Of a stretch of 64,000 nt of DNA, positions 1-10,596 are shown in pieces. The notes under the pieces were generated by a model that was not told the origin of the DNA, did not search any database, and worked only from the letters and a program-made list of their open reading frames with translations. Both the position numbers and the translations under genes were made by a program. Numbering within the stretch: the stretch's first letter is position 1; the number at the start of each line of letters is the position of its first letter. The DNA comes from Nereida sp. MMG025 (lineage in GTDB: Bacteria; Pseudomonadota; Alphaproteobacteria; Rhodobacterales; Rhodobacteraceae): assembly GCF_021654165.1 (NCBI RefSeq), contig NZ_JAKFZN010000001.1, forward strand, positions 310,001 to 374,000. Direction: 5' to 3'.

Positions 1-1
1 G

Positions 2-526
2 CTGACAAAAACCGTATCCCCGCAATCGGTGGCCATCATTGGCCAAGCCCTCATCGATCAGATCGACAATACACCTGAAACGGCGTTTGACGATGACCCG
101 ATCGAGCGTATGGGCGCGATCCTGAATTTCAGCCAGGCGCGCACCCGCGACGATGTCTTGGTGGGGTTGGACGAAGAGGACAAGGACCTGGCCGAACAGG
201 TCCGCAAGTCCATCTTTACCTTCGAAAATATCCCCGCGCGCCTGACCGACCGCGACGTGCCAAAAGTGACCAAAGATGTGGCAGCAGATGTTTTGGCGGT
301 GGCCCTGCAAGCCGCGATGCAAAGCAATATGGAGGGGCCTGCAAACTTCATTTTGGACAATATGTCAAAACGCCTGTCCCAAGGTATCCGTGACGAGATG
401 GCCGAACTTGGGAATATCAAAGAGGATGCCGGCGAGGCCGCGATGGGCGAGGTTGTCGCGGCCATACGCGCGTTAGAGTCCACAGGCGAAATCGTATTGC
501 GGGTTGAGCAGGACACGCCAAACTGA
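2..526 (+). CDS. fliG: Flagellar motor switch protein FliG, C-terminal part (5' end outside window)
   Basis: The frame is open from the first bases of the window, so the gene begins upstream; about 174 residues are visible. The last ~100 residues match the FliG C-terminal torque-generating domain. A run of the type DVPKVTKDV..DVLAVALQ is followed by FILDNMSKRLSQ, then DEMAELGNIKE and a closing helix with GEIVL, the usual FliG ending. FliG sits in the C-ring rotor and contacts the MotA stator. A GTG at 29 could be mistaken for a start, but the upstream codons in frame continue the protein. A TTCACC/GGTGAA inverted repeat lies in the 60-bp gap before the next gene, without a T tract. No other flagellar gene is in the window. 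The family call rests on motif recall, not a search. Confidence 0.75.
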   Translation: MTKTVSPQSVAIIGQALIDQIDNTPETAFDDDPIERMGAILNFSQARTRDDVLVGLDEEDKDLAEQVRKSIFTFENIPARLTDRDVPKVTKDVAADVLAVALQAAMQSNMEGPANFILDNMSKRLSQGIRDEMAELGNIKEDAGEAAMGEVVAAIRALESTGEIVLRVEQDTPN

Positions 527-586
527 CTTGCGGGACAGCGTCGGCTCGCCTACGCTTTTCACCGTGAGCAAGGTGAAAGGCACACC

Positions 587-922
587 ATGAAGCGTTGGCA
601 CGATATGGGTGGCGATGAAGCGGGCACAATCGATATAGCGCAGCACGATTTTGCGCTGTGGGAAAAGCGCGTGGATGCGCTGATGGTGCTGTGTTCCAGC
701 AAAGGATTGTTTACCGTCGACGGCCTGCGCCGCGTGCTGGAAGATATGGGGCCGGATGCGTTTGAAACGATGAGCTATTACGAACGCTGGATCGCATCTG
801 TGAACCAGAACTTGCTGGAAGCGGGCAGCTATAGCGTGGCGGAACTGGCAGCAAAAATGGAACAGGTCGCGCGGCGTGGGGCAGACTATGCCACGGCCGC
901 CGCGCCAGAGCGCACATCATGA
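587..922 (+). CDS. N-terminal half of nitrile hydratase beta / thiocyanate hydrolase beta-type subunit
   Basis: 111 residues. It opens with a HDMGG signature near residue 5, typical of nitrile hydratase (NHase) beta N-termini. Around residues 48-72 it has the family pattern RRVLEDMGP...SYYERW, which contains the conserved Arg that in NHase beta reaches the metal site. It ends where the helical N-terminal domain of beta would end. The start has an AAGGTGAAAGG-type ribosome site. Its TGA overlaps the next ATG by 4 bp (ATGA). In thiocyanate hydrolase (SCNase) the beta-equivalent is split into two subunits in this order. Alternative: an NHase activator of the P14K type, also related to this half of beta. 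Family call firm, substrate unknown. Confidence 0.75.
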   Translation: MKRWHDMGGDEAGTIDIAQHDFALWEKRVDALMVLCSSKGLFTVDGLRRVLEDMGPDAFETMSYYERWIASVNQNLLEAGSYSVAELAAKMEQVARRGADYATAAAPERTS

Positions 923-1209
923 TCTATGTCCGCGTCAAAACATGGGCGCCCCCCGGACATGTGCGCACCCCTGCCTACCTGCGCGGCAAAACGGGTGTGA
1001 TCGAACGTAGCCTTGGCCCATTTGGCAACCCCGAAGAGCTGGCCTACGGGCATGATGGCACCCCTACCCTGTTGCGGCGTGTGCGCTTTACGATGTCCGA
1101 GGTTTGGGGGCCAGATTGCGAAGCGGCCAGCGATACCATCGAAGCAGAGATCTATGAGCATTGGTTAGAGCCTGCGCCAACCCCAAGGACACGCCACCAT
1201 GCCACATGA
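919..1209 (+). CDS. C-terminal half of nitrile hydratase beta / thiocyanate hydrolase alpha-type subunit
   Basis: 96 residues corresponding to the SH3-like C-terminal domain of NHase beta. APPGHVRTPAYLRGKTGVIE comes first, then a short variable stretch, a VRFTMSEVWG segment, and an acidic end resembling the DLWE.YLEP close of the family. It is translationally coupled to the preceding half-gene (4-bp overlap) and overlaps the next gene by 11 bp. Together the two halves give about 207 residues, close to a complete NHase beta, so they very likely pair in one holoenzyme. The split matches the separate alpha subunit of SCNase. A frameshift in an originally fused gene is the main alternative, but the clean ATGA junction argues against it. 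Confidence 0.72.
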   Translation: MIYVRVKTWAPPGHVRTPAYLRGKTGVIERSLGPFGNPEELAYGHDGTPTLLRRVRFTMSEVWGPDCEAASDTIEAEIYEHWLEPAPTPRTRHHAT

Positions 1210-1849
1210 CCACCCCCACGATAATGGGGTGTCCGCATCAGGACACCCGTATCGAACAGACAATGACGGCGCGCTAAGCTACTGGCAATGCATGGAAATT
1301 GCCGTTCGGGAATTGCTTGTCGAAAAAGGTGTGACAACGTCATCTGAGATTGCCAGACAGATCGAGGCGATGGATGCGCGGTCCCCAAGCGATGGCGCCA
1401 AAGTGGTGGCACGTGCCTGGACAGACCCCGATTTTCGGCGCGACTTGCTGGCGGACGCATCAGAGGCGACGCGCAAGATGGGCTTTGACATCGGCCCGAT
1501 GAAATTAATCGCGGTTGAAAACACCCCACAGCTGCACAACATCATCGTGTGCACCCTGTGCAGTTGCTATCCGCGCAATTTGCTTGGGCTGCCGCCCGAT
1601 TGGTATAAAACCCGCGCTTACCGCAGTCGCACGGTCCGTGAACCGCGCAGTGTTCTGGCCGAGTTCGGTGTCCTCCTGCCGCCTGATGTGGAGGTGCGTG
1701 TGCATGATAGCACCGCCGATATGCGCTATATCGTGATCCCTGCCCGCCCCGAGGGCACAGAGCATATGGATGCAGACGCGTTGGCCGCATTGGTCACCCG
1801 CGACAGCATGATCGGAACAGGCCTTCCCTTGGACGCCGCGGCGTTTTAA
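1199..1849 (+). CDS. Cobalt-type nitrile hydratase alpha / thiocyanate hydrolase gamma-type catalytic subunit
   Basis: 216 residues. The metal-binding claw V-CTLCSC is at residues 117-123 (C118, C121, C123). The Thr between the first two Cys is the cobalt-type signature; iron types have Ser. Downstream, WYKTRAYRSRTVREPR and VLAEFG are the conserved NHase alpha core. In this family two of the Cys are oxidised to sulfenate and sulfinate, and the metal hydrates a nitrile or hydrolyses thiocyanate. No cobalt transporter or separate activator gene lies beside it in the window. The N-terminus is His/Asp-rich (MPHDHPHDNG). Nothing in the sequence alone fixes the substrate. Confidence 0.85.
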   Translation: MPHDHPHDNGVSASGHPYRTDNDGALSYWQCMEIAVRELLVEKGVTTSSEIARQIEAMDARSPSDGAKVVARAWTDPDFRRDLLADASEATRKMGFDIGPMKLIAVENTPQLHNIIVCTLCSCYPRNLLGLPPDWYKTRAYRSRTVREPRSVLAEFGVLLPPDVEVRVHDSTADMRYIVIPARPEGTEHMDADALAALVTRDSMIGTGLPLDAAAF

Positions 1850-1858
1850 ACGCTCGCC

Positions 1859-2746
1859 ATGGCTACAAGCACACCCCAACACCGCGGCACCCTAAGCGAA
1901 TGGCTGATTGACCGTGTTTTGCGTGGATTGATCGGTGGTTTGCGATTGATCCCGTTCAAGCAGCGCGTGCGTTTGATGGGCTGGATTGTATCGGGGGGCA
2001 TCGCGCGGGTGGCCGGGTATCGCAAGCGCGCGGAACGCAACATTGCGCTGGTCTATCCCGACATGTCTGCGGCCAGGCGTAGATCATTGGCCAAGGCAGC
2101 CTGTAATAACGCAGGGCGCACCATTATTGAAAACTACTCGGGCAATGATCTGGAGCGACATATCACAGGCGCCCAGATCGAAGGCGAAGGTTTGGCCGCG
2201 TTACAGGCGGCCCAAGCCGAAGGCCGCCCGGTTTTGTTGATGACGGGCCATTTTGGTAATCATGAGGTGCCGCGGATCTTGTTGCATAAACAAGGGTTTA
2301 ACATTGGCGGGTTGTATCGCCCGATGCGAAATCCGTTTTTTAACGAGCATTATGTAAAAACAATGACAGATGTCAGCGGACCCGTGTTTGAGCAAGGTCC
2401 GCGTGGCACGCGCGGGTTTGTCAAACACCTGCGTGCGGGCGGTGCGTTGGTATTGCTGTTCGATATTTTTGACTATGAAGGTGCCGAGCTGCAATTTATG
2501 GGGCAGCCGACACTTACCGCGACCACGGCAGGCGAATTGAAACAGAAGTTCGATGCGGTGGTTATCCCGTTTTTCGGTATCCGCCAAGCGGATGGTCATA
2601 GCTTTCGGGTCGTTCTGGAACGCCCTGTTGACGGCGATACGCCAGAGCAAGTTATGCAGGCGCTTTCACACCGGTTGGAAGCCCGCGTGCAAGACGACCC
2701 CGCGCAATGGTTCTGGATTCACAGGCGCTGGAAAAATATCATATAA
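1859..2746 (+). CDS. Lysophospholipid/lipid A-type acyltransferase (LpxL/HtrB family)
   Basis: 295 residues of the LpxL/HtrB lauroyl acyltransferase family. These inner-membrane enzymes transfer an acyl chain to lipid A precursors or related lipids. The catalytic H-x4-E motif is HFGNHE at residues 131-136. Other family hallmarks are the YRKRAERNIALVYP stretch near the N-terminus, GGLYRPM and the C-terminal WFWIHRRWK (the family usually has W.HRRWK). It follows the hydratase alpha gene by 9 bp on the same strand, and no strong ribosome site precedes its ATG, so coupling is possible. The adjacency to the hydratase genes has no obvious functional meaning. Confidence 0.85.
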   Translation: MATSTPQHRGTLSEWLIDRVLRGLIGGLRLIPFKQRVRLMGWIVSGGIARVAGYRKRAERNIALVYPDMSAARRRSLAKAACNNAGRTIIENYSGNDLERHITGAQIEGEGLAALQAAQAEGRPVLLMTGHFGNHEVPRILLHKQGFNIGGLYRPMRNPFFNEHYVKTMTDVSGPVFEQGPRGTRGFVKHLRAGGALVLLFDIFDYEGAELQFMGQPTLTATTAGELKQKFDAVVIPFFGIRQADGHSFRVVLERPVDGDTPEQVMQALSHRLEARVQDDPAQWFWIHRRWKNII

Positions 2747-2767
2747 TCAATAAATTGTAGCGCGAAG

Positions 2768-3454
2768 TTAACGCAGCCGTGCAGCACCAAGCACAGCGCC
2801 GCTCTCTGATTTTTGCACCAGCACGACGATGGGCATGTCCCCGTCGACATCGGCTTGAAGTGTCAGATCGGCTTGGCCGTCCCATGTCTCAAGCACATGC
2901 CATTCGCGCACGATATTTGCGTATTCAAACGTCTTACCACGGTTTTCACCGCGTTTGATATCCACGGTTTCAGACGGTTGATAACGCACCAAATGAACCA
3001 CCATATCCTGCGGGGCATCCGTGCGGGCGGCGATGTTAAGCGCTGCCCCGTCGCGGTCGATCGAGACCGATACGACCTCTTGCAATTCCGAATGTTTGCG
3101 CAGCATTTCGGCCACTTTCATCGGTTTGTAGCCTACCACGTGATCACTACCGCCAATCACCATCTGCGGTGTATAGATTGAGCGCGAGCCCGCGGCACGG
3201 GCATAGCCCTTTTGTCGTTCGGTAAAGGCGGGGTTGGCAAAGACATCTTTCCAACCGATGTAGTCCCAGTAATCGACATGCAGTGCCAGCGCGATCACAT
3301 CGTCGCGGTCCGCAAGCTCATGCAACAATTTGTCCGCAGGCGGGCAGCTGGAACAGCCCTGCGAGGTAAACAGTTCCAGCACCACAGGATGATCATCCGC
3401 CAAAGCCGCGAGTGGGAAAAGAGCCAGAGCAAAGGCGAGGGTAAGAGCGCGCAT
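2768..3454 (-). CDS. DUF1223 thioredoxin-fold secreted protein
   Basis: 228 residues from the ATG at 3454, which has GGAA upstream; a TTG four codons earlier is less likely. An N-terminal signal peptide (MRALTLAFALALFPLAALA) is followed by VVLELFTSQGCSSCPPAD, the CxxC signature of DUF1223 proteins, which have a thioredoxin-like fold. Later segments (HVDYWDYIGWKD, YTPQMVIGG) are also typical. It is probably periplasmic. The role is unknown; a redox function is inferred only from the CSSC motif. It is convergent with the upstream acyltransferase (21-bp gap) and divergent from acnA. Confidence 0.85.
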   Translation of the reverse strand: MRALTLAFALALFPLAALADDHPVVLELFTSQGCSSCPPADKLLHELADRDDVIALALHVDYWDYIGWKDVFANPAFTERQKGYARAAGSRSIYTPQMVIGGSDHVVGYKPMKVAEMLRKHSELQEVVSVSIDRDGAALNIAARTDAPQDMVVHLVRYQPSETVDIKRGENRGKTFEYANIVREWHVLETWDGQADLTLQADVDGDMPIVVLVQKSESGAVLGAARLR

Positions 3455-3519
3455 ATCGGTTTCCAAATCTGTGTTGCCTCATAGATAGGCCATCAAGGAC
3501 CAGGCTGCCAATCAAGGTT

Positions 3520-3549
3520 TTGCGAGGCTTTTCGGCCTTTTGTTACAAT
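3520..3549 (+). promoter_or_regulatory. Candidate sigma-70 promoter upstream of acnA
   Basis: TTGCGA at 3520-3525 and TACAAT at 3544-3549 are separated by 18 bp, a fair match to housekeeping -35/-10 elements. They sit in the 232-bp gap between the divergent DUF1223 gene and acnA. The predicted start would leave a leader of about 130 nt, in which I see no riboswitch-like structure. This is a visual match only. Confidence 0.4.
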
Positions 3550-3686
3550 CGCGCATAAAAAATGTGTGCAACGGTATACAAAAGTGACGCAGGGCCACCA
3601 TTTGCCATTGATCGTAGGGGCAAAGCAGGGCTACACCGCCCCCAAGATATTCATTTTTCTACATGTAGCCATCTGAAAGGACCGCC

Positions 3687-6374
<2,688 letters not shown>

Positions 6375-6397
6375 AGCGCCTCACCACGAAACGACAA

Positions 6398-6427
6398 AGG
6401 GCGCTCCTTAACCAGAGCGCCCTTTTT
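6398..6427 (+). terminator. Rho-independent terminator of acnA
   Basis: Inverted repeat AGGGCGCTC (6398-6406) and GAGCGCCCT (6415-6423) with an 8-nt loop, followed by a run of T. It lies 24 bp after the acnA stop. Confidence 0.9.
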
Positions 6428-6477
6428 CATGTCTTCATTGTTGTCCAAATACCTCGGGGTCTGGGGCAGCGCCCCAG
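6428..6477 (+). repeat. Dispersed palindromic repeat, copy 1
   Basis: A ~50-bp element starting CATGTCTTCATTGTTGTCC and running through AAATACCTCGGGG into the palindrome CTGGGGCAGCGCCCCAG (6461-6477). The same element occurs in reverse orientation at 57632-57683. It begins immediately after the acnA terminator, in the convergent gap before the M32 carboxypeptidase gene. It has the look of a REP-like extragenic element. Confidence 0.75.
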
Positions 6478-6484
6478 TCGGCCT

Positions 6485-7942
6485 TCAGCAAAACGCGCCG
6501 AACTTCTCTTCCAGATACCCCAATAGTGGCGCCTCACTCACCTCTCCGGCAGCCCGCACGATGAGAGCCTCAGGCTCAAAAAGCCCGCCGTACGTTTGCA
6601 CATTGCGCCGCAACCACCCCGTCGCGCCGCTCGTGTTGCCTTTGGCAAGCTGCGCATCCAGATCAGCCACATCGCGGCGCAAGGCCTGATACAGACACCC
6701 CGCATAGACATTTCCAAGCGTGTAGGTCGCAAAATACCCAAATAGGCCAACGGGCCAATGTACGTCTTGCAGCACGCCATTGCTAACGCGGTCCACGTCG
6801 TAACCGAAATCGGCCTTGAAGCGATCGTTCCACGCAGCTTCCAGATCAGCCACCTGCAAATCCCCTGCAATCAGGGCACGCTCCAGATCAAAACGCAGCA
6901 TGACATGCAGATTATACTGCACCTCATCGGCCTCTGTGCGGATGAACCCGTTTTGCACACGATTAACGGTGCGATAGAAGGCCTCTTCATCAGCGACGCC
7001 AAAATCGCCGAACGTGTCGCGCATTTGTCCAAACAGCCAGCCCGTGAAGGCGCGGCTGCGGCCAAGCTGGTTTTCGTAAATGCGGCTTTGGCTTTCGTGC
7101 ACACCCATTGACGCCCCGGACCCCACAGGGGTCATCAAATAGGCGCGGTCGATGTTTTGCTCGTAACAGGCGTGGCCGACCTCATGGATGGTCGAATAAA
7201 AACAGTTAAACGGATCCTGTGGTGCCGTGCGGGTTGTAATCCGCACGTCCAATCCCGACCCGCTGGAAAACGGATGCACCGCCTTGTCGATCCGCCCATG
7301 TGTCAGATCATAGCCAAAGGTCTGGGCCAATAAAGTGGACACCTGCAATTGCTTGGCCTCGTCAAACAGGCCCGTCAGCGCGGGGGGCTGCGCACTGGCC
7401 AACACGCGGTCGCGCAACTCAACCAGCTTCGGGCGCATCGCATCAAACATGCCGCTCAGTCTTTGGGCGTTTGCACCGGGCTCGTAGTCTTGCAACATCG
7501 CGTCATAGACATCGCCACCATCAGCCAGTGCCGCCCCCTCCTCGCGCTTCAATCGCACCACATTTTCAAAGGTTTGCACAAAAGACTTAAAGTCATCATT
7601 GGCGCGGGCTTCCGCCCAGATGCCTTGGCTTTGCGATGTTACGCGCGCAATTTCGCTGGCCAGATCGGCAGGCACTTTCACCGCCCGCTCATAGCCGCGG
7701 CGCACAAGGCGCATTTGGGCCGCTTCCACCTCATCAGCAGGTGTTACATTTTCAAGCCATGCGCCCAGTCGCGGATCAGTCGATCGCGCATGCAACACAG
7801 CCGCCATAGCCGCTGATTCCTCGCCACGTTGCGGCGCAGCTCCGCGCGGCATCATGGTTTCCTGATCCCAACCCAAGCGGCCAGCCACCTGCCCCAGTGC
7901 GGTTGTTTCGCGCACATAGGCCATCATTTCGCTATATGACAT
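6485..7942 (-). CDS. Carboxypeptidase M32 (thermostable carboxypeptidase 1 family)
   Basis: 485 residues, full length for M32 metallocarboxypeptidases. The zinc motif is HEVGH (H253, E254, H257) in TIHEVGHACYEQ. The second family signature HESQSR begins at residue 282 and supplies the third zinc ligand, and DVRITTR (residues 232-238) is also conserved. These cytosolic enzymes trim C-terminal residues from peptides. The start lies 3 bp beyond the end of ctaA, so the two may be co-transcribed. No anomaly. Confidence 0.93.
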   Translation of the reverse strand: MSYSEMMAYVRETTALGQVAGRLGWDQETMMPRGAAPQRGEESAAMAAVLHARSTDPRLGAWLENVTPADEVEAAQMRLVRRGYERAVKVPADLASEIARVTSQSQGIWAEARANDDFKSFVQTFENVVRLKREEGAALADGGDVYDAMLQDYEPGANAQRLSGMFDAMRPKLVELRDRVLASAQPPALTGLFDEAKQLQVSTLLAQTFGYDLTHGRIDKAVHPFSSGSGLDVRITTRTAPQDPFNCFYSTIHEVGHACYEQNIDRAYLMTPVGSGASMGVHESQSRIYENQLGRSRAFTGWLFGQMRDTFGDFGVADEEAFYRTVNRVQNGFIRTEADEVQYNLHVMLRFDLERALIAGDLQVADLEAAWNDRFKADFGYDVDRVSNGVLQDVHWPVGLFGYFATYTLGNVYAGCLYQALRRDVADLDAQLAKGNTSGATGWLRRNVQTYGGLFEPEALIVRAAGEVSEAPLLGYLEEKFGAFC

Positions 7943-7945
7943 GTC

Positions 7946-9085
7946 TTATCCCCTGATGGATTGAGCCAGCGGATAGCCCGCCAGGAACCGCGCGCGCAGG
8001 ATCGACACCCACAGAACCACGGCAAAGAATTGATGGGTGATCGCTAAATACCAAGGCGCCGAATTCATCACCGTGACGATGCCCAAAACCATCTGCAAAA
8101 CCATCACCGCAAAGACCAGATTGAAGGCAAACCGCGTCTGACCATTGGGGGATTTGCGCGCGCGCAGCCAGACCACCAGACCGAAGGCAAACAATAGATA
8201 GCCCGCGATCCGGTGCATGAATTGCACCAATCCGTCGTCTTCGAAAAAGTTGCGCCACCACGGCTCTAACGCGAACAGATCGGGCGGCAAAAAGCCCCCT
8301 GCCATCAGCGGCCAATCGGTGTAATTGCGGCCCGCATCAATGCCCGCAACCAACGCGCCAATCAGAATTTGCAGGAACGCGAAATGCATCAGCCCTGTGC
8401 CCATGGACCACAGTTTGGCGTCCTTTTGGCGCCGCGCCTGCATCAAATCCGCCTCTTTGCGGCCAAGCTGGAAAACATACCACGCCAGCACCCCGAGGAT
8501 CACAAAGGCAAGCCCCAGATGCGTCGCCAAACGGTAGCTGGCCACATCCAACATGCCCGCCTGCAGACCGCTTGAGACCATCCACCAGCCAATCGCGCCC
8601 TGCAGCCCACCAAGGGCGCCGACAAACACCAGCTTGCCTGTCCAGCCTGTGGGGATCTTGCGCGTGCCAAGAAAGAACAGAAATCCAAGCGCCCAAACCA
8701 GCCCGATGAAGCGGCCCAACTGTCTGTGCCCCCATTCCCACCAATAGATGACCTTGAACTCCGCCATACTCATCCCGCGGTTTTGTTCAATGTATTCAGG
8801 GATTTGGCGGTAAAGGTCGAACTCGGCCTCCCATTCGGCGGCGCTGAGCGGCGGGATCGCGCCCTTGATCGGCTCCCAGACGGTGATGCTGAGACCACTG
8901 TCGGTCAGCCGTGTCAGCCCGCCCACTGCGATCATGACAACCACCAAGGCAAACAGTACCATCAGCCAAATGCGGATGGCCCCGCGCGCACCGCGTTTGG
9001 CGGCGTCGATCACACCTGTTGTGGGGGCCGCGGCCACCTTCTGATCAGTGCCAACCTCTTCAAAAATGGAGCGTTTTTGTGCCAT
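7946..9085 (-). CDS. ctaA: Heme A synthase (COX15/CtaA)
   Basis: 379 residues with about eight hydrophobic segments. The family's heme-ligand His motifs are present: GHRQLGRFIGL, ATHLGLAFVI, FMHRIAGYLLF and AITHQFFAVVLW. It oxidises heme O to heme A for cytochrome c oxidase in the inner membrane. The long form with N-terminal extension is usual in alphaproteobacteria. No cox genes are nearby; it heads a two-gene unit with the M32 peptidase. Confidence 0.95.
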   Translation of the reverse strand: MAQKRSIFEEVGTDQKVAAAPTTGVIDAAKRGARGAIRIWLMVLFALVVVMIAVGGLTRLTDSGLSITVWEPIKGAIPPLSAAEWEAEFDLYRQIPEYIEQNRGMSMAEFKVIYWWEWGHRQLGRFIGLVWALGFLFFLGTRKIPTGWTGKLVFVGALGGLQGAIGWWMVSSGLQAGMLDVASYRLATHLGLAFVILGVLAWYVFQLGRKEADLMQARRQKDAKLWSMGTGLMHFAFLQILIGALVAGIDAGRNYTDWPLMAGGFLPPDLFALEPWWRNFFEDDGLVQFMHRIAGYLLFAFGLVVWLRARKSPNGQTRFAFNLVFAVMVLQMVLGIVTVMNSAPWYLAITHQFFAVVLWVSILRARFLAGYPLAQSIRG

Positions 9086-9134
9086 GTCTCACCTCTTCTG
9101 GGCGCAGCCTATTGCGGCGCGTCTTTCAGCGCAA

Positions 9135-9890
9135 TTAGCTCTTGTCGTTCTCTTTCCACCAGACAAGCTGTCGCATCATACCGTGCAACATCTGAACATC
9201 TGCGCGGGTTAGTGGCATGCGGCTCCACATGTTGCGCAGGTTCAACTTCATGTTTTCGGCCTTCTCAACCGGGTAGAAAAAGCCAGCAGTCTCCATCCGG
9301 CTTTCGATATGATCGGCCAGTTTTTCGACCTCAATCTGCGGCGCCCAGTCGGTTTTGACCATCTCATGGGTCTCGTGGGTCACCTCTGCCATTTGGCGGC
9401 GCCATTCATAAGCGGTCAGAAGCACACATTGCCCAAGGTTCAGGCTTGGGAAATCGGGGTTTACGGGCACGGTGATTGTGGCGTTGGCCCGCGCGATATC
9501 CTCGTTTTCAAGGCCCGATGCTTCGGGGCCGAACATCACGCCCACGCGCTGGCCTGCCGCGATTTTTTCCGCGGCAATTTGCATGGCGCGTTCGGGCGAA
9601 TAGATCGGTTTGGTCAATCCGCGGTGGCGCGCAGTGGTTGCAAAAATGTAGTCGCAATCCCCCAAAGCCTCTGGCAGCCCTGTGTGCAAGCCTGCCTCGT
9701 CCAGCAAGCGCCCTGCGCCACTGGCCATCGCCACGGCTTTTTGATTGGGCCAGCCGTCGCGGGGATCAACGATGCGCATGCGGTCGAGGCCGAAGTTCCA
9801 CATGGCGCGGGCCGCCGCGCCGATGTTTTCGCCCATCTGTGGGCGCACAAGGATAAAGGTGGGTTGCGGATCTGGTGTCATGCCTTTCAC
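9135..9890 (-). CDS. trmJ: tRNA (cytidine/uridine-2'-O)-methyltransferase TrmJ-type
   Basis: 251 residues of the SPOUT class. ILVRPQMGENIGAAARAMWNFG is the TrmJ N-terminal motif. VGVMFGPEASGLENEDI and the SLNLGQCVLLTAYE knot motif form the SAM site. TrmJ methylates the ribose of position 32 in tRNAs. The chosen start is GTG at 9890, with AGAGG six bases upstream; an ATG three codons on (9881) has poorer spacing. It is divergent from the ThiE-like gene. Confidence 0.9.
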   Translation of the reverse strand: MKGMTPDPQPTFILVRPQMGENIGAAARAMWNFGLDRMRIVDPRDGWPNQKAVAMASGAGRLLDEAGLHTGLPEALGDCDYIFATTARHRGLTKPIYSPERAMQIAAEKIAAGQRVGVMFGPEASGLENEDIARANATITVPVNPDFPSLNLGQCVLLTAYEWRRQMAEVTHETHEMVKTDWAPQIEVEKLADHIESRMETAGFFYPVEKAENMKLNLRNMWSRMPLTRADVQMLHGMMRQLVWWKENDKS

Positions 9891-9942
9891 TTACAACCTC
9901 TTGGCGGCGGCGCAAGCCCTTGATAGAGAGACAGAAATCAAG

Positions 9943-10596
9943 ATGAACGCAGGCCACCCAATGACAGATGCTACAGCAGACGAACAGATCATCCCGCAGG
10001 TCTATCTGACTTCGCCCCCTCAGGTCGAATTATCAAGCTTTGCCAATGTGTTGGCAGACGTTCTTGATGCGGTTCCTGTCGCCTGTTTCCGCCTTGCCCT
10101 GTCAGGCACCGATGAAGACCATATCGCGCGCGTAGCGGATGCCACCCGCGAGATATGCCACGCACGCGACGTTGCGATTGTGATCGAAAAGCATTTGATG
10201 ATGGTCGAACGGCTTGGGCTGGACGGCGTGCATTTGACCGATGGGGCCCGCAGCATCCGATATGCCCGCAAGGAATTGGGCGATGATGCGATTGTTGGCA
10301 CGTTTTGCGGCACGTCGCGGCATGACGGGATGAGCGCAGGAGAGGCCAGCGCAGACTATGCGGGGTTTGGTCCTGTTGGTCAGACGCCTTTGGGCGATGG
10401 CAGCGTGGCAGAGACAGAGCTGTTTCAATGGTGGTCCGAGATGATTGAGGTGCCATGCATTGCAGAAGGCGCGCTGGATCTGCCCCTTGTGCGCCAGCTT
10501 GCGCCCTACTCTGATTTCTTTGGTCTGGGTGATGAAATCTGGGCCAGCGATGATCCCGTTGCAACGCTCAAGGCATTTCACGCGGCGATGGTCTGA
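9943..10596 (+). CDS. Divergent thiamine-phosphate-synthase-like (ThiE/TenI fold) protein
   Basis: About 217 residues from ATG 9943; ATG 9961 is an alternative. The TIM-barrel order resembles ThiE/TenI: VPVACFRLAL, then a helix region, then LGLDGVHLTDGARSIRYARK, IVGTFCGTSRHDG and a late glycine/acidic strand. Several residues expected in true ThiE (the ND..D pyrophosphate/Mg ligands and the usual GxSxH..E strand) are altered, so synthesis of thiamine phosphate is doubtful. No other thi gene is in the window. It is convergent with olsA (19-bp overlap at the 3' ends). Confidence 0.6.
   Translation: MNAGHPMTDATADEQIIPQVYLTSPPQVELSSFANVLADVLDAVPVACFRLALSGTDEDHIARVADATREICHARDVAIVIEKHLMMVERLGLDGVHLTDGARSIRYARKELGDDAIVGTFCGTSRHDGMSAGEASADYAGFGPVGQTPLGDGSVAETELFQWWSEMIEVPCIAEGALDLPLVRQLAPYSDFFGLGDEIWASDDPVATLKAFHAAMV

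Noticed and set aside
919-922. Sequencing frameshift splitting a normal fused nitrile hydratase beta gene
   Set aside because: The junction is a clean ATGA overlap, each half is a complete domain, and the order equals that of thiocyanate hydrolase. Kept as the main alternative to be tested, not adopted.
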